Shown one piece after another: positions 23,482 through 32,662 of a DNA stretch of 48,758 bases (the stretch's first letter is position 1; each line of letters opens with the position of its first letter). Made by a program: the position numbers and the translations under genes. Origin of the DNA: Brevundimonas sp. ASV9 (GTDB lineage: Bacteria > Pseudomonadota > Alphaproteobacteria > Caulobacterales > Caulobacteraceae); NCBI RefSeq assembly GCF_016429195.1, contig NZ_JAELUF010000017.1, positions 1-48,758 of the forward strand. Direction: 5' to 3'. The notes under the pieces are model-generated. The model made no database searches and was not told the origin of the DNA. It saw only the letters and a list, made by a program, of their open reading frames with translations.

Positions 23482-24722
23482 CGGCGGTAGGGCTCCAGAA
23501 TGAGATCGCGGGTGATCATCACCCGCACCGGCGCCCCAGCCCGGACGCGGATGGTCGGCTGCACCTGCAGTTCGCGGTCGATCAGCCGGCCGCCCACCTG
23601 AGAGGCCTCGATCGACGCGGCGCTTCCCGCGCTGGCGGCGAAGGATCGGTCCTCGGACCCGCCGCGCGCCAATTCGCCCAGGGTCGTGACGGCGCCGGCG
23701 AGCAAGGTTGCCAGGCCGAGCGATCCGAGACGGCGGTCGACCGCTCCACGAACGCCGACTGCGCCCTGCGCATCTACACCCGGCTCCTCGGTGAGAAGAA
23801 GGCTTTTGCCGTTGGGCAAAATCAACCGGTCCCAGACCAGGAAGGCTCGACGGTCGCCATGCGCGCTTTCGCCCTCGTGGCGTCCAATCAGGCGTGCACC
23901 CTGGGGCACGACGAGGTGCCGCCCGGTGATGGTATCGAACACGTTCTGGCTGACCGTGGCCACCACCGGACCTGGACGCGACGTGTCCACGGCCGTGAGC
24001 AGGAAGCCCGGGATGATCGCCCCGGCCTTCAGCTCGTAGGGCGATACCGGCGCCAGCAAGCGGTGCGGACTATAGATCGATCCATAATCCCGCATCGCCG
24101 ATGCCGGCGCCGTCTCTGACGGGCCTCGCCGGACCTGGCCGGTTTCGGCTGCGCCGGCTTCCGACGCCGCGGCTCCCTGCGCGCTCGCGAAGAAAAGCCC
24201 GGACGCCGCCGCCTGCTCCGCCGGTCGCGACGCCCTGGCCACGGCGGCGTACGACGGCGACGGCACGCGGTCGGGCGGCGGCGACGTCCTTGAGGCCTGG
24301 GCCTCTGGCGGGGTTCCCCGACGCTCGGGCAGAGCGTCACCTTGGGCGAGCCGATCATAGCTGGCCGGCTGGTCGGTCACCCGTTCCGAGGGGCGGACAT
24401 CGCCCCTCGCCTCGCCTGCGCCGTCCGCCTCGGCGGCGTCGCGCGCCTGACGCGTCATCTGCGGCTGGACGACGAAGGCCCAGGCCAGCGATCCGGACAC
24501 CAGGAGGGCCGCCGCCAGGACCGCTCCCTGGACGACCGGCTTGCGGATCCGGACCGCGCCGGGTCGCGGCGCGCGCCCCATCAGAGGCGGAGCCGGCGTC
24601 TTCGGGCGCACAGGCGTGGGATCGGCCTGATGAGGTCGCGGTCCGGCGCCGGCCCCGGCTTGGAATTTGGCTTGGACTTTGGCTTCGGCGTCGTCGACGC
24701 TCGTCTTGGAGGCCTCGCTCAT
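23478..24722 (-). CDS. trbI: TrbI-like (VirB10-type) T4SS channel protein
   Basis: 414 residues. A short cytoplasmic N-terminus, one membrane helix (~residues 64-85, VVQGAVLAAALLVSGSLAWAF), a Pro/Ala-rich periplasmic spacer to ~220, then the conserved VirB10/TrbI domain: LKAGAIIPGFLLTAVDTSRPG, VSQNVFDTITGRHLVVPQGARLIG, RAFLVWDRLILPNGKSL, and a C-terminal IRVRAGAPVRVMITRDLIL. It links the inner and outer membrane parts of the secretion channel. It overlaps its neighbours by 4 bp on both sides, in the usual trbG-trbI order. Confidence 0.93.
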   Translation of the reverse strand: MSEASKTSVDDAEAKVQAKFQAGAGAGPRPHQADPTPVRPKTPAPPLMGRAPRPGAVRIRKPVVQGAVLAAALLVSGSLAWAFVVQPQMTRQARDAAEADGAGEARGDVRPSERVTDQPASYDRLAQGDALPERRGTPPEAQASRTSPPPDRVPSPSYAAVARASRPAEQAAASGLFFASAQGAAASEAGAAETGQVRRGPSETAPASAMRDYGSIYSPHRLLAPVSPYELKAGAIIPGFLLTAVDTSRPGPVVATVSQNVFDTITGRHLVVPQGARLIGRHEGESAHGDRRAFLVWDRLILPNGKSLLLTEEPGVDAQGAVGVRGAVDRRLGSLGLATLLAGAVTTLGELARGGSEDRSFAASAGSAASIEASQVGGRLIDRELQVQPTIRVRAGAPVRVMITRDLILEPYRR

Positions 24723-25783
24723 CGGACGTCTCCTGGAAGGCGGCGGATGCGGACGACCTGCGGGCGACGGTCGCCGAGACGGAGTTCGGCCTCGTCGAAG
24801 AGGCGATCGACGATGAGGACGCCGTCGGCCTGTCGGTAGTTGACCAGCTGCAGCTCTTCGCCGGTCCGGACGAAGAGGGCCGGCGCCTCGTCCACGCCGA
24901 CGTCGGGCGACAGGGTGATGAAGGTGCGGATTCCGTCGTTGAAGGCGGCGGTCGGCGCCCAGCGCGGCGGGCGGCCGCGCGCCTCGATCTTGTACCGGGC
25001 GTCGAGCGGACCCTGCGGCGTCGCCGCCCCGACATCGACCGGCGGTGGGCTGGGCAAGTCATCGGCCGTCTCGGCCAGGCGCAGGGCGTAACCATCGTCC
25101 CAGGCGATTGCCGCATTGAAGGCTGCCGCCGCGCCGCTTTTCAGGGTCAGGAGATAGACGCGCTGACTCGTCGTCAGGACGAGATTGGTCTCAAGACCGG
25201 CCTGCAGGGGCTTGATCAGGACGTGGGTGCGCGCCGAGGCGCCGCCGCCCGACCGGCTTTCGCCGATCTGCCAGCGCACCGTATCGCCGGCGGCCTTGGC
25301 GGTGACCGTCTCCCCCGGCGCCAGGGTGAGGGTGGTGACCCTGAGCGGCGCGGTCCAGACCTCATAGACCCGGCCCTCGGACCAGGCGAAGACCTGGACG
25401 CCGCCGACGAAGGCGTCGGCGCTGGAGACGGCGCGGGCCGACCGGTTGGCCGCCGCGATCGCGGCCCGCCCTGACGGCGCGGGTTCGGACTCCCTCGCCT
25501 CGGGTCGCCGGCGGGGCGTGGCCGGGGACGACGCGACCACCTCCAGATAGGGGCGGGCCGAGGCGCCGGGATCGACCATCGGGACAGGCATTGACTTAGC
25601 CGGCGCGGCAGGCTCAGGCCGTCCGTCGAGCGTCGCGGCGACGGCGGCCGATGCGGCGCGCGTCGTCGGCGTCGTGTGAGCCGAGCCCGGCGGCGTGGCG
25701 CAGGCGGACAGGATGGGGGCGGACAGGATGAAGGCGGCGACGACCGAAGCGGCGGTCGCGGTCAGGTTGCGTCGGGGGTCCAT
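24719..25783 (-). CDS. trbG: TrbG-like (VirB9-type) T4SS outer channel lipoprotein
   Basis: 354 residues. The N-terminus has a signal ending in a lipobox (LSACA, Cys near residue 26), consistent with an outer-membrane lipoprotein. The VirB9/TrbG domain follows: GGVQVFAWSEGRVYEVWTAPLRVTTLTLAPGE, HVLIKPLQAGLETNLVLTTSQRVYLLTL, and the C-terminal TFITLSPDVGVDEAPALFVRTGEELQLVNYRQADGVLIVDRLFDEAELRLG. ATG 25783 is preferred because it starts the signal. A longer in-frame frame exists only inside trbF. It overlaps trbF by 22 bp. Confidence 0.92.
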   Translation of the reverse strand: MDPRRNLTATAASVVAAFILSAPILSACATPPGSAHTTPTTRAASAAVAATLDGRPEPAAPAKSMPVPMVDPGASARPYLEVVASSPATPRRRPEARESEPAPSGRAAIAAANRSARAVSSADAFVGGVQVFAWSEGRVYEVWTAPLRVTTLTLAPGETVTAKAAGDTVRWQIGESRSGGGASARTHVLIKPLQAGLETNLVLTTSQRVYLLTLKSGAAAAFNAAIAWDDGYALRLAETADDLPSPPPVDVGAATPQGPLDARYKIEARGRPPRWAPTAAFNDGIRTFITLSPDVGVDEAPALFVRTGEELQLVNYRQADGVLIVDRLFDEAELRLGDRRPQVVRIRRLPGDVR

Positions 25784-26445
25784 GAGACATCCTCGATCTT
25801 CAGGCCAAGGGGATTGCGCATCAGCTCGGCCTCGTTGCGCGGCGGCTGATGGGCGACGGTGATCAGGGCGCGCCACCGCGCGGCGCCGGCCTGCTGGCCG
25901 TTGACGAAGCGGGTCTCGCGCCACTGCAGGTCGAAGGTGCGGTCGCTGCGGCGGACGACATTGAGCACTTCGACATTGACGGCTTCCCGCCCCGCCTGAG
26001 CGAACGGATCGTTGGACTGGGCCCAGTCGTTCAGGAAGGCCGAGGCCTTGGGGGTCAACAGATCATAGGCGCGCAGCCAATTCTGCCGGATCACGATCGG
26101 ATCGATCGACTTGGAGCGCACGTCCCTTATCCACTGGGCCAGGGCGTAGCCTATCTGGGCCTCGGTCGGCTGGTAGCGGCCGTCCAGGGCGGTGATCTTC
26201 TGGGTCTGTCCCCAGTCCGAAACCTCCACGACGAAGGGCCGGACCACCGCGCGATCGGCCTGGACCCACCAGCCGGCTCCGAGAAAGGCCGCCAGGGCGA
26301 GATTGGCCAGGGCGATGCGCCGCCAGTTGCGAGCGTGGGCGATGGACAGGCCCATGCGGTCGTCCCAGACCTGGCCGGCGCGCTGGTAGGGCGTGGACTC
26401 AGGGGCGGCTGTCAGGGCGCGTTTGGGTTTGAAGAAGGGATGCAT
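25762..26445 (-). CDS. trbF: TrbF-like (VirB8-type) T4SS assembly protein
   Basis: 227 residues. A cytoplasmic N-terminus (FFKPKRALTAAPESTPYQRAGQVWDDRMG), one membrane helix (IALANLALAAFLGAGWW, ~residues 43-60), and a periplasmic VirB8-like NTF2-type domain with RPFVVEVSDWGQ, ALAQWIRDVRSKSIDPIVIR and EVLNVVRRSDRTFDLQWRE. It nucleates assembly of the channel. GAGG 7 bp upstream supports ATG 26445. A TTG six bases earlier overlaps the trbL stop (TTGA) and is an alternative. Confidence 0.92.
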   Translation of the reverse strand: MHPFFKPKRALTAAPESTPYQRAGQVWDDRMGLSIAHARNWRRIALANLALAAFLGAGWWVQADRAVVRPFVVEVSDWGQTQKITALDGRYQPTEAQIGYALAQWIRDVRSKSIDPIVIRQNWLRAYDLLTPKASAFLNDWAQSNDPFAQAGREAVNVEVLNVVRRSDRTFDLQWRETRFVNGQQAGAARWRALITVAHQPPRNEAELMRNPLGLKIEDVSWTPDAT

Positions 26446-26447
26446 GC

Positions 26448-27917
26448 TCAATCCTCGGGTCTGACGGTCGGCTTCAATGCGCCGCTGGTCTCACCGGCCG
26501 GCATCAGGCCGCGACCGGCGTTGGCGATGAAGAAGGCCTGGAGGGCGGCGGAGCGGCCGGCGGGCGTCCGTTCCGTCCCGCCGCCGTTTGAACGATCTTC
26601 CAACAGGGACGGCCGGGCGCGGGTCTGCGGCTCGGCTTCCGCCCTGGCGGGGGCCGGCGACAAGGCTGCTCGACCAGCCGGCGCAGCGGCTGGCGGTGCG
26701 GCGATCTCCGCGCGCGAGACGCCTGGCGCGCCCGGAATCGGATCGCCTTCGCGAGGCGGTGTTGCGGCCCTCGCCCCAACATCCGCGCCGGCCACCCTGC
26801 GGGCCTCTGGACCGGACCCTGGCCGCTCTGCGGGACTGGGCCGAGGGGTCGACCCGGGACCTGATCCCGGATTGGGACCGGGGCCTGGGGTGGACGGAGA
26901 CGAGGGCCGCGGTCCGCCACTCGGGGCGGCGCCGCCTGAGGCGGGCCCGCGTCCCGACACGCGCGACGCCGAGGCGGCCCCGGCTGCGGAGCGTGACGAT
27001 CCGCTGACTGCGGCGGCGCGGCCCGCCAGGGCGCCGGCCCCGGCCACGCCGCCGGCGACGAGGGCTCCGGTCCCCATGACGGCGAGGCCGCCGGTGAGCG
27101 CCGCGCCCGCCCCCAAAGCCGGACCTCCGGTGACGAGAGCCGAAGCCAGGTTGGGAATGAAGATCGCCAGCATGGCCAGGAGAAGCGCGGCCACCAGGAT
27201 GGTCAGGGCTTCATAGATGTCGGGATTGGCCGAAGGCTGAAGCTGATCAAAGATCGTGCGCGCGCCGGAGACGACGATGGCGAGCGCCAGGACCTTCAGC
27301 CCCGACGAGACGACATAGCCGAGCGGGCGTTCGGCCAGGAAGGCGGTCTTGGTCCAGATGCCGAAGGGCAGCAGGACGAAGCCGCCCAGGGTGACGATCT
27401 TGAACTCCAGCAGGGAGACGATGATCTGCAAAGCCAGGACCGCGAAGGCCAGCATGATGCCGATCATCGCCAGGCCGAGGATCAGGGCGTCGGCCATATT
27501 GCCCATGACGTCGAGCGGATTCTCGACCGGCGCGGGCGTCTCGCCCAGCGCCTTCACGATCTCCCAACCCTGCTGAAGGATGGCGCCGGGATTGAGGAAC
27601 TCCGCGCGCGAGAGGGAGCCCCCGCCGGCGGTCAGACCGAGTTCGAGAAAGCCGGCGTAGATCGTCTCGGACAGGGCCTGCCAATCGTTGATGAGCCAGG
27701 CGAAGGCGCCGATGAGCAGCACCTTGCCGAAGCCGGATGCCAGCACCTCACGATTGGGCGAGAGCGCCCACTGGATGCCGGTCAAGGCCACCACCAGGGC
27801 GATCAGCAGACCGAACACGCCGTTGACCGAGCCGGACAGGGCGTCGAAGCCGGCGGTGACGGTGTTGGAGAACACCACCATCAGCTCGTTCGGAGTCTCC
27901 ATGCCGGGGCCGGTCAT
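26448..27917 (-). CDS. trbL: TrbL-like (VirB6-type) T4SS inner-membrane protein
   Basis: 489 residues. The first ~300 have several membrane helices (VNGVFGLLIALVVALTGIQW, GFGKVLLIGAFAWLI, ALILGLAMIGIMLAFAVLAL, VTLGGFVLLPFGIWT, AALLLAMLAIFIPNLASALV), with the polytopic layout of VirB6/TrbL. The last ~190 residues are a low-complexity Ala/Gly/Pro/Ser/Arg tail, typical of TrbL and variable between elements. It starts at ATG 27917, 11 bp after the trbJ stop. TrbK (entry exclusion), which lies between trbJ and trbL in RP4, has no room here. Confidence 0.92.
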   Translation of the reverse strand: MTGPGMETPNELMVVFSNTVTAGFDALSGSVNGVFGLLIALVVALTGIQWALSPNREVLASGFGKVLLIGAFAWLINDWQALSETIYAGFLELGLTAGGGSLSRAEFLNPGAILQQGWEIVKALGETPAPVENPLDVMGNMADALILGLAMIGIMLAFAVLALQIIVSLLEFKIVTLGGFVLLPFGIWTKTAFLAERPLGYVVSSGLKVLALAIVVSGARTIFDQLQPSANPDIYEALTILVAALLLAMLAIFIPNLASALVTGGPALGAGAALTGGLAVMGTGALVAGGVAGAGALAGRAAAVSGSSRSAAGAASASRVSGRGPASGGAAPSGGPRPSSPSTPGPGPNPGSGPGSTPRPSPAERPGSGPEARRVAGADVGARAATPPREGDPIPGAPGVSRAEIAAPPAAAPAGRAALSPAPARAEAEPQTRARPSLLEDRSNGGGTERTPAGRSAALQAFFIANAGRGLMPAGETSGALKPTVRPED

Positions 27918-27928
27918 GACGGTGCTCC

Positions 27929-28660
27929 TCAGTCCCGGGCGTGGGTCAACGGGTTGAAGGCGGGAGCGGCGGGCGTGAACGCGCCGCGCGCCCAGAAGCG
28001 GCGGCGCGCCTCGATGGCGGCCTCGCGGTCTGCAGCCTGACGCGCCGCGCCTTCGGCCATCAGCCGGGACTGGGCCAGAAGCACGGTCCGCATGCTGGCC
28101 AGGTCCTCGGCGAGTACGGACAGCATCTGGGTCGAGGACTGGATCGCCGCCGTTTCGCCCTCGGCCGCCGCGCTCGCGGTCATAGCACCGCGCAGACGAC
28201 CGTCGCGGCTCTGGGCCAGACGCTCCAGCTCGGCCGCGGTCCGCGCCAGATCCTCGGCCGTCCGTCGGGCGGTCGTTGAACGCTCGGTCCGGAGCGTCGT
28301 CAGATCCGAAACGGACAAATCGTCGGGATAAAGATCGGAGAACTGGCGTTGGACGCCTTGAAGCGTCGAGGCCGTTCCCCGAACCGTTCGCGCCAGTTCG
28401 CCGATATCGCGCAGGGTCTCGGAGGTTTCGGCGAGATGGCTGTAGGGCGACGCGGCCAGACTACGCGCCTGGTTGGCCAGGGTTCGCGCCTCATTGGCGA
28501 GACTTTCCGCCTGACGGGCGGCCGAAAGGACGGCCCGGATATCGGCCCTCGCGTCATAGACCGCCCACTGGGCGCGCGCCGGAAGGGGCGTCGCCGCCAC
28601 GGCCGCGAGCGCGACGCCGATCAGGCCACCGAGCCCGCGACGCCTGTTCGGCCGCAACAT
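27929..28660 (-). CDS. trbJ: TrbJ-like (VirB5-type) T4SS protein
   Basis: 243 residues. A signal sequence (LRPNRRRGLGGLIGVALAAVAATPLPARAQ) is followed by a long helical periplasmic region rich in Ala, Glu and Arg (AVLSAARQAESLANEARTLANQARSLA, TTLRTERSTTARRTAEDLARTAAELERLAQSRDG), as in TrbJ. The role is in pilus or channel assembly and, in some plasmids, mating-pair formation. ATG 28660 lies 1 bp beyond the trbE stop codon and starts the signal. Frames that begin further upstream lie within trbE and are not needed. Confidence 0.88.
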   Translation of the reverse strand: MLRPNRRRGLGGLIGVALAAVAATPLPARAQWAVYDARADIRAVLSAARQAESLANEARTLANQARSLAASPYSHLAETSETLRDIGELARTVRGTASTLQGVQRQFSDLYPDDLSVSDLTTLRTERSTTARRTAEDLARTAAELERLAQSRDGRLRGAMTASAAAEGETAAIQSSTQMLSVLAEDLASMRTVLLAQSRLMAEGAARQAADREAAIEARRRFWARGAFTPAAPAFNPLTHARD

Positions 28661-28661
28661 C

Positions 28662-31097
28662 CTATGGGGCGATTGAACCGAAGCTGTCGAAGACCGTGTC
28701 GACATGATGGACTCCCTTGGCTTTGAGGAATTCGCGGGCGAACCGGTCCGGCCGTGGATCGGCTGGATCGAGGGCGGCCAGCACGCTTTCGATGAGGGCC
28801 TGATCATCGGGAGACGACGCTCCGCAGAGCGCGAGACCGGCTCCGCTAAGCTTGAGATCGAACAACCGTCTCCCGTCGGGCTGGCGCAGGTAATAGGTGC
28901 GCTTGGGCGTCGCCCAGGCGATCAGCTCAAGCTGGCGCCGGTTCAGGCCGAACATCCTGTAGAGATCGGCCGAGGCCGGCTCGAGCGCGCGCGGATTGGG
29001 CAGAAAGATCTGGGTGGGGCAGCTTTCGATGAGCGCCGAGGCGATCGGCGAGCGCACCACGTCGTCAAGCGACTGGGTGGCGAAGATCACCGCCACGCCC
29101 TTCTTGCGCAGCGTCTTGAGCCATTCCCGGATGCGGGCGGCGAAGGCCGTCTCACCCAGGAACAGCCAGGCCTCGTCGAGGATCAGCAATGTCGGGCGAC
29201 CGTCGAATCCGCGCTCGATCTCGTGAAACAGGGCGGCGAGCACAGGCGCGACCGCCGAGGGCGTCGCCATCAGCCGCTCCAGCTCGAAGCACTCGAAGGC
29301 GGCCAGGGTATCGTCTTTCACCGCCACCCCGTCGATCAGGGCGCCGTGAGGCCCCTTCAGCGTCAAAGGCTCAAGGGCGGCCGCCACCGCCTTGTCCTGA
29401 ATCAGGGCTGAGAAGACGGTCAGCGTGCGCTGGGAAACCGGCGCTTGAGCGAGGGCGCCGAGCGCGGCCCAGACCTCCTCTCGAACCCGCGGCGTCGGCT
29501 CCAGACCGGCGAGCCGGACGGCGTCGGCGAGCCATTCCGAGGCCCAGGCGCGCTCGCCGTCGTCCTCGATGCGCGCCAGAGGCTGGAGCGTAAAGGCGCC
29601 GCCGGGCTGGAGCGGATGCCAGCGCCCGCCTGCGGCGAGGACCGCCGCTCGCGCACTGCGGCCCTTGTCGAAGACGACCACGCGGGCTTGGCGATAACGG
29701 AACCATTGCAGGGCGAGGAAGGCGAGAAGCGCGCTCTTGCCGGAGCCGGTCGGCCCCACGACCATAGCGTGGCCGACGTCGCCCACATGAAGGGCGAGCC
29801 TGAAGGGTGTTGATCCGCTCGTGCGCGCGACGGCGAGCGGCGGCCCCTCGAGGCGCGGGTCCGCCGTGGGTCCAGCCCAGACCGCCGACACGGGCAGCAG
29901 ATCCGAGAGGTTGAGCGTCGAGACCATCGGCCGGCGGACATCTGCATAGGGTTCCCCCGGGAGCGAACCGAGCCAGGCCTCCACCGCATTGAGATCCTCG
30001 GTCCGGCCCACGAAGCCCTGGGCGTTGAGCGCCGCCTCGATCGCCCGCGCCTGCTGCGCCGCCTGTTCGGGATCACGGGCCATCACCGTGATCGTCGTGG
30101 TCAGATAGCCGTAGGCGCAGGCGTCCGCGCCGAGCGCTTCGAGCGCGCCGTCGCATTCCTCCGTCTTGGCCGCGGCGTCCGTATCGAGGAGCGGGACCTC
30201 CTCCTTGGTGATCGCTTCGCGCAGCAGGACGCCGACGCCCTTGCGCTTGGCGAACCAGCGCTTGCGCAGCTTGACCAGCTCCACCTCGGCGTCCGCCTTA
30301 TCGAGACCGATCCACCGCGCGCTCCAGCGGTACGAAAACGGAAGGGCGCCGAGCGCGTCGAGCAGACCCGGTCGCGTGCTCGCCGGAAGGCCTCGCACCG
30401 AGACGACTTTCAACGTCTGGCCGTCGAGCGTTGGGGCGACGCCGCCCAAAAGCGGGGCATCCGCCAGCCACGCGTCCAGAAACATCGGCGTCGCCGGCAG
30501 CTGGAGCGGAATGGACCGGGGAGAGACACAGTCGTGCAGCCAGCTCAGCAAGGCCCCATCGTCCAACCGCTCCACTTCCGGCAGGGCGTCGGCCAGAAGA
30601 TCGAAGATCTGGGCGGTCTCTCGCGCAAAGGCGTCTAAGGCCGAGCGCCAGTCGCGGCTCGCGGGATCGGCGCCGTCGAACAGCATTCGTTCCATGCGAC
30701 GGGTCTGGTCGGCCGGCGCAAGCCAGGTCAGGGCGGCGCGGTAGTCGGTCTCAAAGGCCGGCTCGCTGGTTTCGAAAAGCGCGCGGCGCTCGGCGTCGAC
30801 CAGCCAGGCGGTCGCGATCTCGAACGCGCTCGCCGGATAGGCCTCGGCGGGACGACGCCGCGCCTCCACGTGCAGGCACCACCCGCTGCCCAACCGTTTC
30901 AGGGCGTTGTTCAGCCTCGCCCGGACGGCCATCAGCTCAAGGTCGGACGCCGAGTCCAGATCCGGCCCCCGGAACCTCAGACCGCAGGTGAAGGAGCCGT
31001 CCTTGTTCAGCACCACCCCGGGGGCGACCAGGGCGGCCCAGGGCAGGTGATCGGCCAGAAGCGCGGGCCGGCGCCGATGCTCATCAAGGAACCGCAT
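28662..31097 (-). CDS. trbE: TrbE-like (VirB4-type) T4SS ATPase
   Basis: 811 residues, the large AAA-type ATPase of the secretion system. Walker A is GPTGSGKS at residues 448-455. Walker B is LLILDEAW at about 637-644, followed by FATQSLDDVVRS with the sensor region and the C-terminal FGLNRRQLELIAWATPKRTYYL of VirB4/CagE proteins. The N-terminal half is the TrbE/VirB4 domain (e.g. SFTCGLRFRGPDLDSAS, GVGVLLREAITKEEVPLLDTDA). It powers pilin extraction and substrate translocation at the inner membrane. All key residues are present, so it appears functional. Confidence 0.95.
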   Translation of the reverse strand: MRFLDEHRRRPALLADHLPWAALVAPGVVLNKDGSFTCGLRFRGPDLDSASDLELMAVRARLNNALKRLGSGWCLHVEARRRPAEAYPASAFEIATAWLVDAERRALFETSEPAFETDYRAALTWLAPADQTRRMERMLFDGADPASRDWRSALDAFARETAQIFDLLADALPEVERLDDGALLSWLHDCVSPRSIPLQLPATPMFLDAWLADAPLLGGVAPTLDGQTLKVVSVRGLPASTRPGLLDALGALPFSYRWSARWIGLDKADAEVELVKLRKRWFAKRKGVGVLLREAITKEEVPLLDTDAAAKTEECDGALEALGADACAYGYLTTTITVMARDPEQAAQQARAIEAALNAQGFVGRTEDLNAVEAWLGSLPGEPYADVRRPMVSTLNLSDLLPVSAVWAGPTADPRLEGPPLAVARTSGSTPFRLALHVGDVGHAMVVGPTGSGKSALLAFLALQWFRYRQARVVVFDKGRSARAAVLAAGGRWHPLQPGGAFTLQPLARIEDDGERAWASEWLADAVRLAGLEPTPRVREEVWAALGALAQAPVSQRTLTVFSALIQDKAVAAALEPLTLKGPHGALIDGVAVKDDTLAAFECFELERLMATPSAVAPVLAALFHEIERGFDGRPTLLILDEAWLFLGETAFAARIREWLKTLRKKGVAVIFATQSLDDVVRSPIASALIESCPTQIFLPNPRALEPASADLYRMFGLNRRQLELIAWATPKRTYYLRQPDGRRLFDLKLSGAGLALCGASSPDDQALIESVLAALDPADPRPDRFAREFLKAKGVHHVDTVFDSFGSIAP

Positions 31098-31106
31098 GAT
31101 CAGCCC

Positions 31107-31385
31107 TCACGCATCGAGATGGCCCGGCAGGGCCAGGTGTCGCCGAAGGACGTCGAAGAACCGCTTGTCCGCCCGTGCGGCGTAAAGACCGATCGCGTGA
31201 GCGACCGCCCACCACAGCAGACCCAGCCACCAGATCCGCAACGCCAGTCCGAGCACCACCGCGACGGTGCCCATCAGGATGGCGTAGTCGCGCGGCATCC
31301 CCGCCAGGGTCACGGGTTCGGTCAGGGCGCCGGCGACCGGCAGGTCCCAGCCGGGCGGGCGGTGATCGGGCGAGGCTTCGGACAT
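31107..31385 (-). CDS. trbD: TrbD-like (VirB3-type) T4SS membrane protein
   Basis: 92 residues with a polar N-terminus (MSEASPDHRPPGWDLPVAGA), EPVTLAGMPRDYAILMGTVAVVLGL and LRIWWLGLLWWAVAHAIGL giving two membrane helices, and a C-terminal RADKRFFDVLRRHLALP. This is the VirB3/TrbD pattern, an inner-membrane partner of VirB4. Its start overlaps the trbC stop (TGATG) and its stop lies 9 bp before trbE, in the standard trbC-D-E order. Confidence 0.92.
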   Translation of the reverse strand: MSEASPDHRPPGWDLPVAGALTEPVTLAGMPRDYAILMGTVAVVLGLALRIWWLGLLWWAVAHAIGLYAARADKRFFDVLRRHLALPGHLDA

Positions 31386-31705
31386 CAGGCGATCTCCGCC
31401 CCGCCGGCGAAGCCGAAGAACTGCAGGAAGAAGGTCGAGGCGGCGAAGGCGATCGACAGCCCGAACAGGATACCGAGCCCCCGCCGCATCGACGAGCCGT
31501 TCTCGCTCATGGCGACGCCGGCCCCGAACAAGACCACCGCCACGACCGCGGCGGCCTGGACGACGGGGCCGGTGATCGACTCCACGATCTGTTGCAGCGG
31601 CCCCTCCCAGGGCATGCCGGAGCCTCCGGCCAAAGCCTGGCCCGCAAAAAGCAGGCCGCAAGTCACCGTCGCGGCCGAGAGGCCACGCTGAAGTAAACGT
31701 CGCAT
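31385..31705 (-). CDS. trbC: TrbC-like (VirB2-type) pilin
   Basis: 106 residues. A long signal (MRRLLQRGLSAATVTCGLLF, AGQALAGG) is followed by GSGMPWEGPLQQIVESITGP and two hydrophobic helices (VVQAAAVVAVVLFGAGVAM, GLGILFGLSIAFAASTFFLQFFGF). This is the layout of TrbC/VirB2 pilin precursors, which in RP4 are trimmed and cyclised by TraF. ATG 31705 starts the signal. It is the first gene of the operon, and the A+T-rich stretch upstream (31770-31830) probably holds the promoter. Confidence 0.9.
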   Translation of the reverse strand: MRRLLQRGLSAATVTCGLLFAGQALAGGSGMPWEGPLQQIVESITGPVVQAAAVVAVVLFGAGVAMSENGSSMRRGLGILFGLSIAFAASTFFLQFFGFAGGAEIA

Positions 31706-32224
31706 GATTTGATTTCCCGTGGTCTGGCCTGAGGGTCGGCGCTGACGATCCTCAGCAAGCAAAATCATCCACAGGCTGTCAACGCGCTCCACGAATATAT
31801 TCTTTGGAATCGAAATGATCGCTTTTTACTTGCCATGACTGATCTCGATACCGTCGCGCAGCGACTTGTCCGCAAGTCGCAGCTTGCCGGTCTCCATCCC
31901 CGCCGCGCCGGGGTTCTGGACCGCCCAGGTCGAAATCCGGTCACGATCAGATCTTGTCGCTGTTGTGCGAACCGGCGCCGCGCGGGACTCGGGGCGGCGA
32001 GCGCCTGTATTGTCGTTGACGGCCGCGTGGAGCGCGGAATGCGCAATGGCGTCCGCGAGCCGCAGCGATCATTGCGGCCCTGGATGGCGGGTTACTGGCT
32101 TCGTAGGGATCGCTGCGGGACTGGGTGTTCGCCGTCGAAGATCAGTCGGATCCTGCCTGGCGCTTGCCTTCGGTCAGTCCTCTCGCACCCTTGGTCTCGT
32201 CCCTTTGAGAGACGTCAACGGACG
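31706..32224. other. Upstream region of the trb operon, no supported gene
   Basis: About 520 bp. An A+T-rich stretch at ~31770-31835 probably carries the minus-strand trb promoter and includes CGAATATATTCTTT (31792-31805). Overlapping plus-strand frames from 31835 rightward have no recognisable domain and change frame without a clear protein. trbB, which precedes trbC in RP4-type operons, is not present. Confidence 0.45.
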
Positions 32225-32662
32225 CTACTCGTGGGCGGCGGCGTACCAGGCGCCCACCACCGTCTCGACCCGGGTTTCGGCGTCGTCAATCTCTAGGATC
32301 GACCCCGGCAGGGCTTCCGCCACCAGACGGCACCGTTGTCTGATCCGGCCTGCCTTCGCAGCAATGACTTTGCGGCCATCCGCTTCAGACGCCGCCCCTC
32401 TGGAGACACCGAAAGCCTGAACTTCGAGCGCCATCCCTTCGTCGAAAGCGCGAGCGCCATCGCCCCGCGGAAGACCGTATCCGGCCAATCCGCTCTCGAA
32501 CTCTTCGAGCGCCTTTTCCGCCGGCTCTGTGCGCACGTCGTAACCCGCGAGAGCGCAGACGTGGAGCGCGAAACTCCAGCCGCCGATCCTTCGCCCTTGA
32601 TCAAGCGGATCCTGCGGAGCCGCCAAGACGAGACCCGTCGCCATGAGAACTGGCAAGATCAT
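32225..32662 (-). CDS. Exported protein of unknown function
   Basis: 145 residues with a short signal (MILPVLMATGLVLAAPQD) and a soluble domain (RIGGWSFALHVCALAGYDVR, KALEEFESGLAGYGLPRGDG, RQRCRLVAEALPGSILEIDD, ETVVGAWYAA). Two cysteines could pair. No family is recognised. It lies between the trb operon and the toxin-antitoxin genes on the same strand as trb, ~520 bp upstream of trbC, so it may be part of the same mobile element. Confidence 0.6.
   Translation of the reverse strand: MILPVLMATGLVLAAPQDPLDQGRRIGGWSFALHVCALAGYDVRTEPAEKALEEFESGLAGYGLPRGDGARAFDEGMALEVQAFGVSRGAASEADGRKVIAAKAGRIRQRCRLVAEALPGSILEIDDAETRVETVVGAWYAAAHE

Noticed and set aside
24101..25474. Long plus-strand frame opposite trbI/trbG
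   Set aside because: Arg/Pro/Gly-rich shadow without domains. The minus strand holds conserved TrbI and TrbG.
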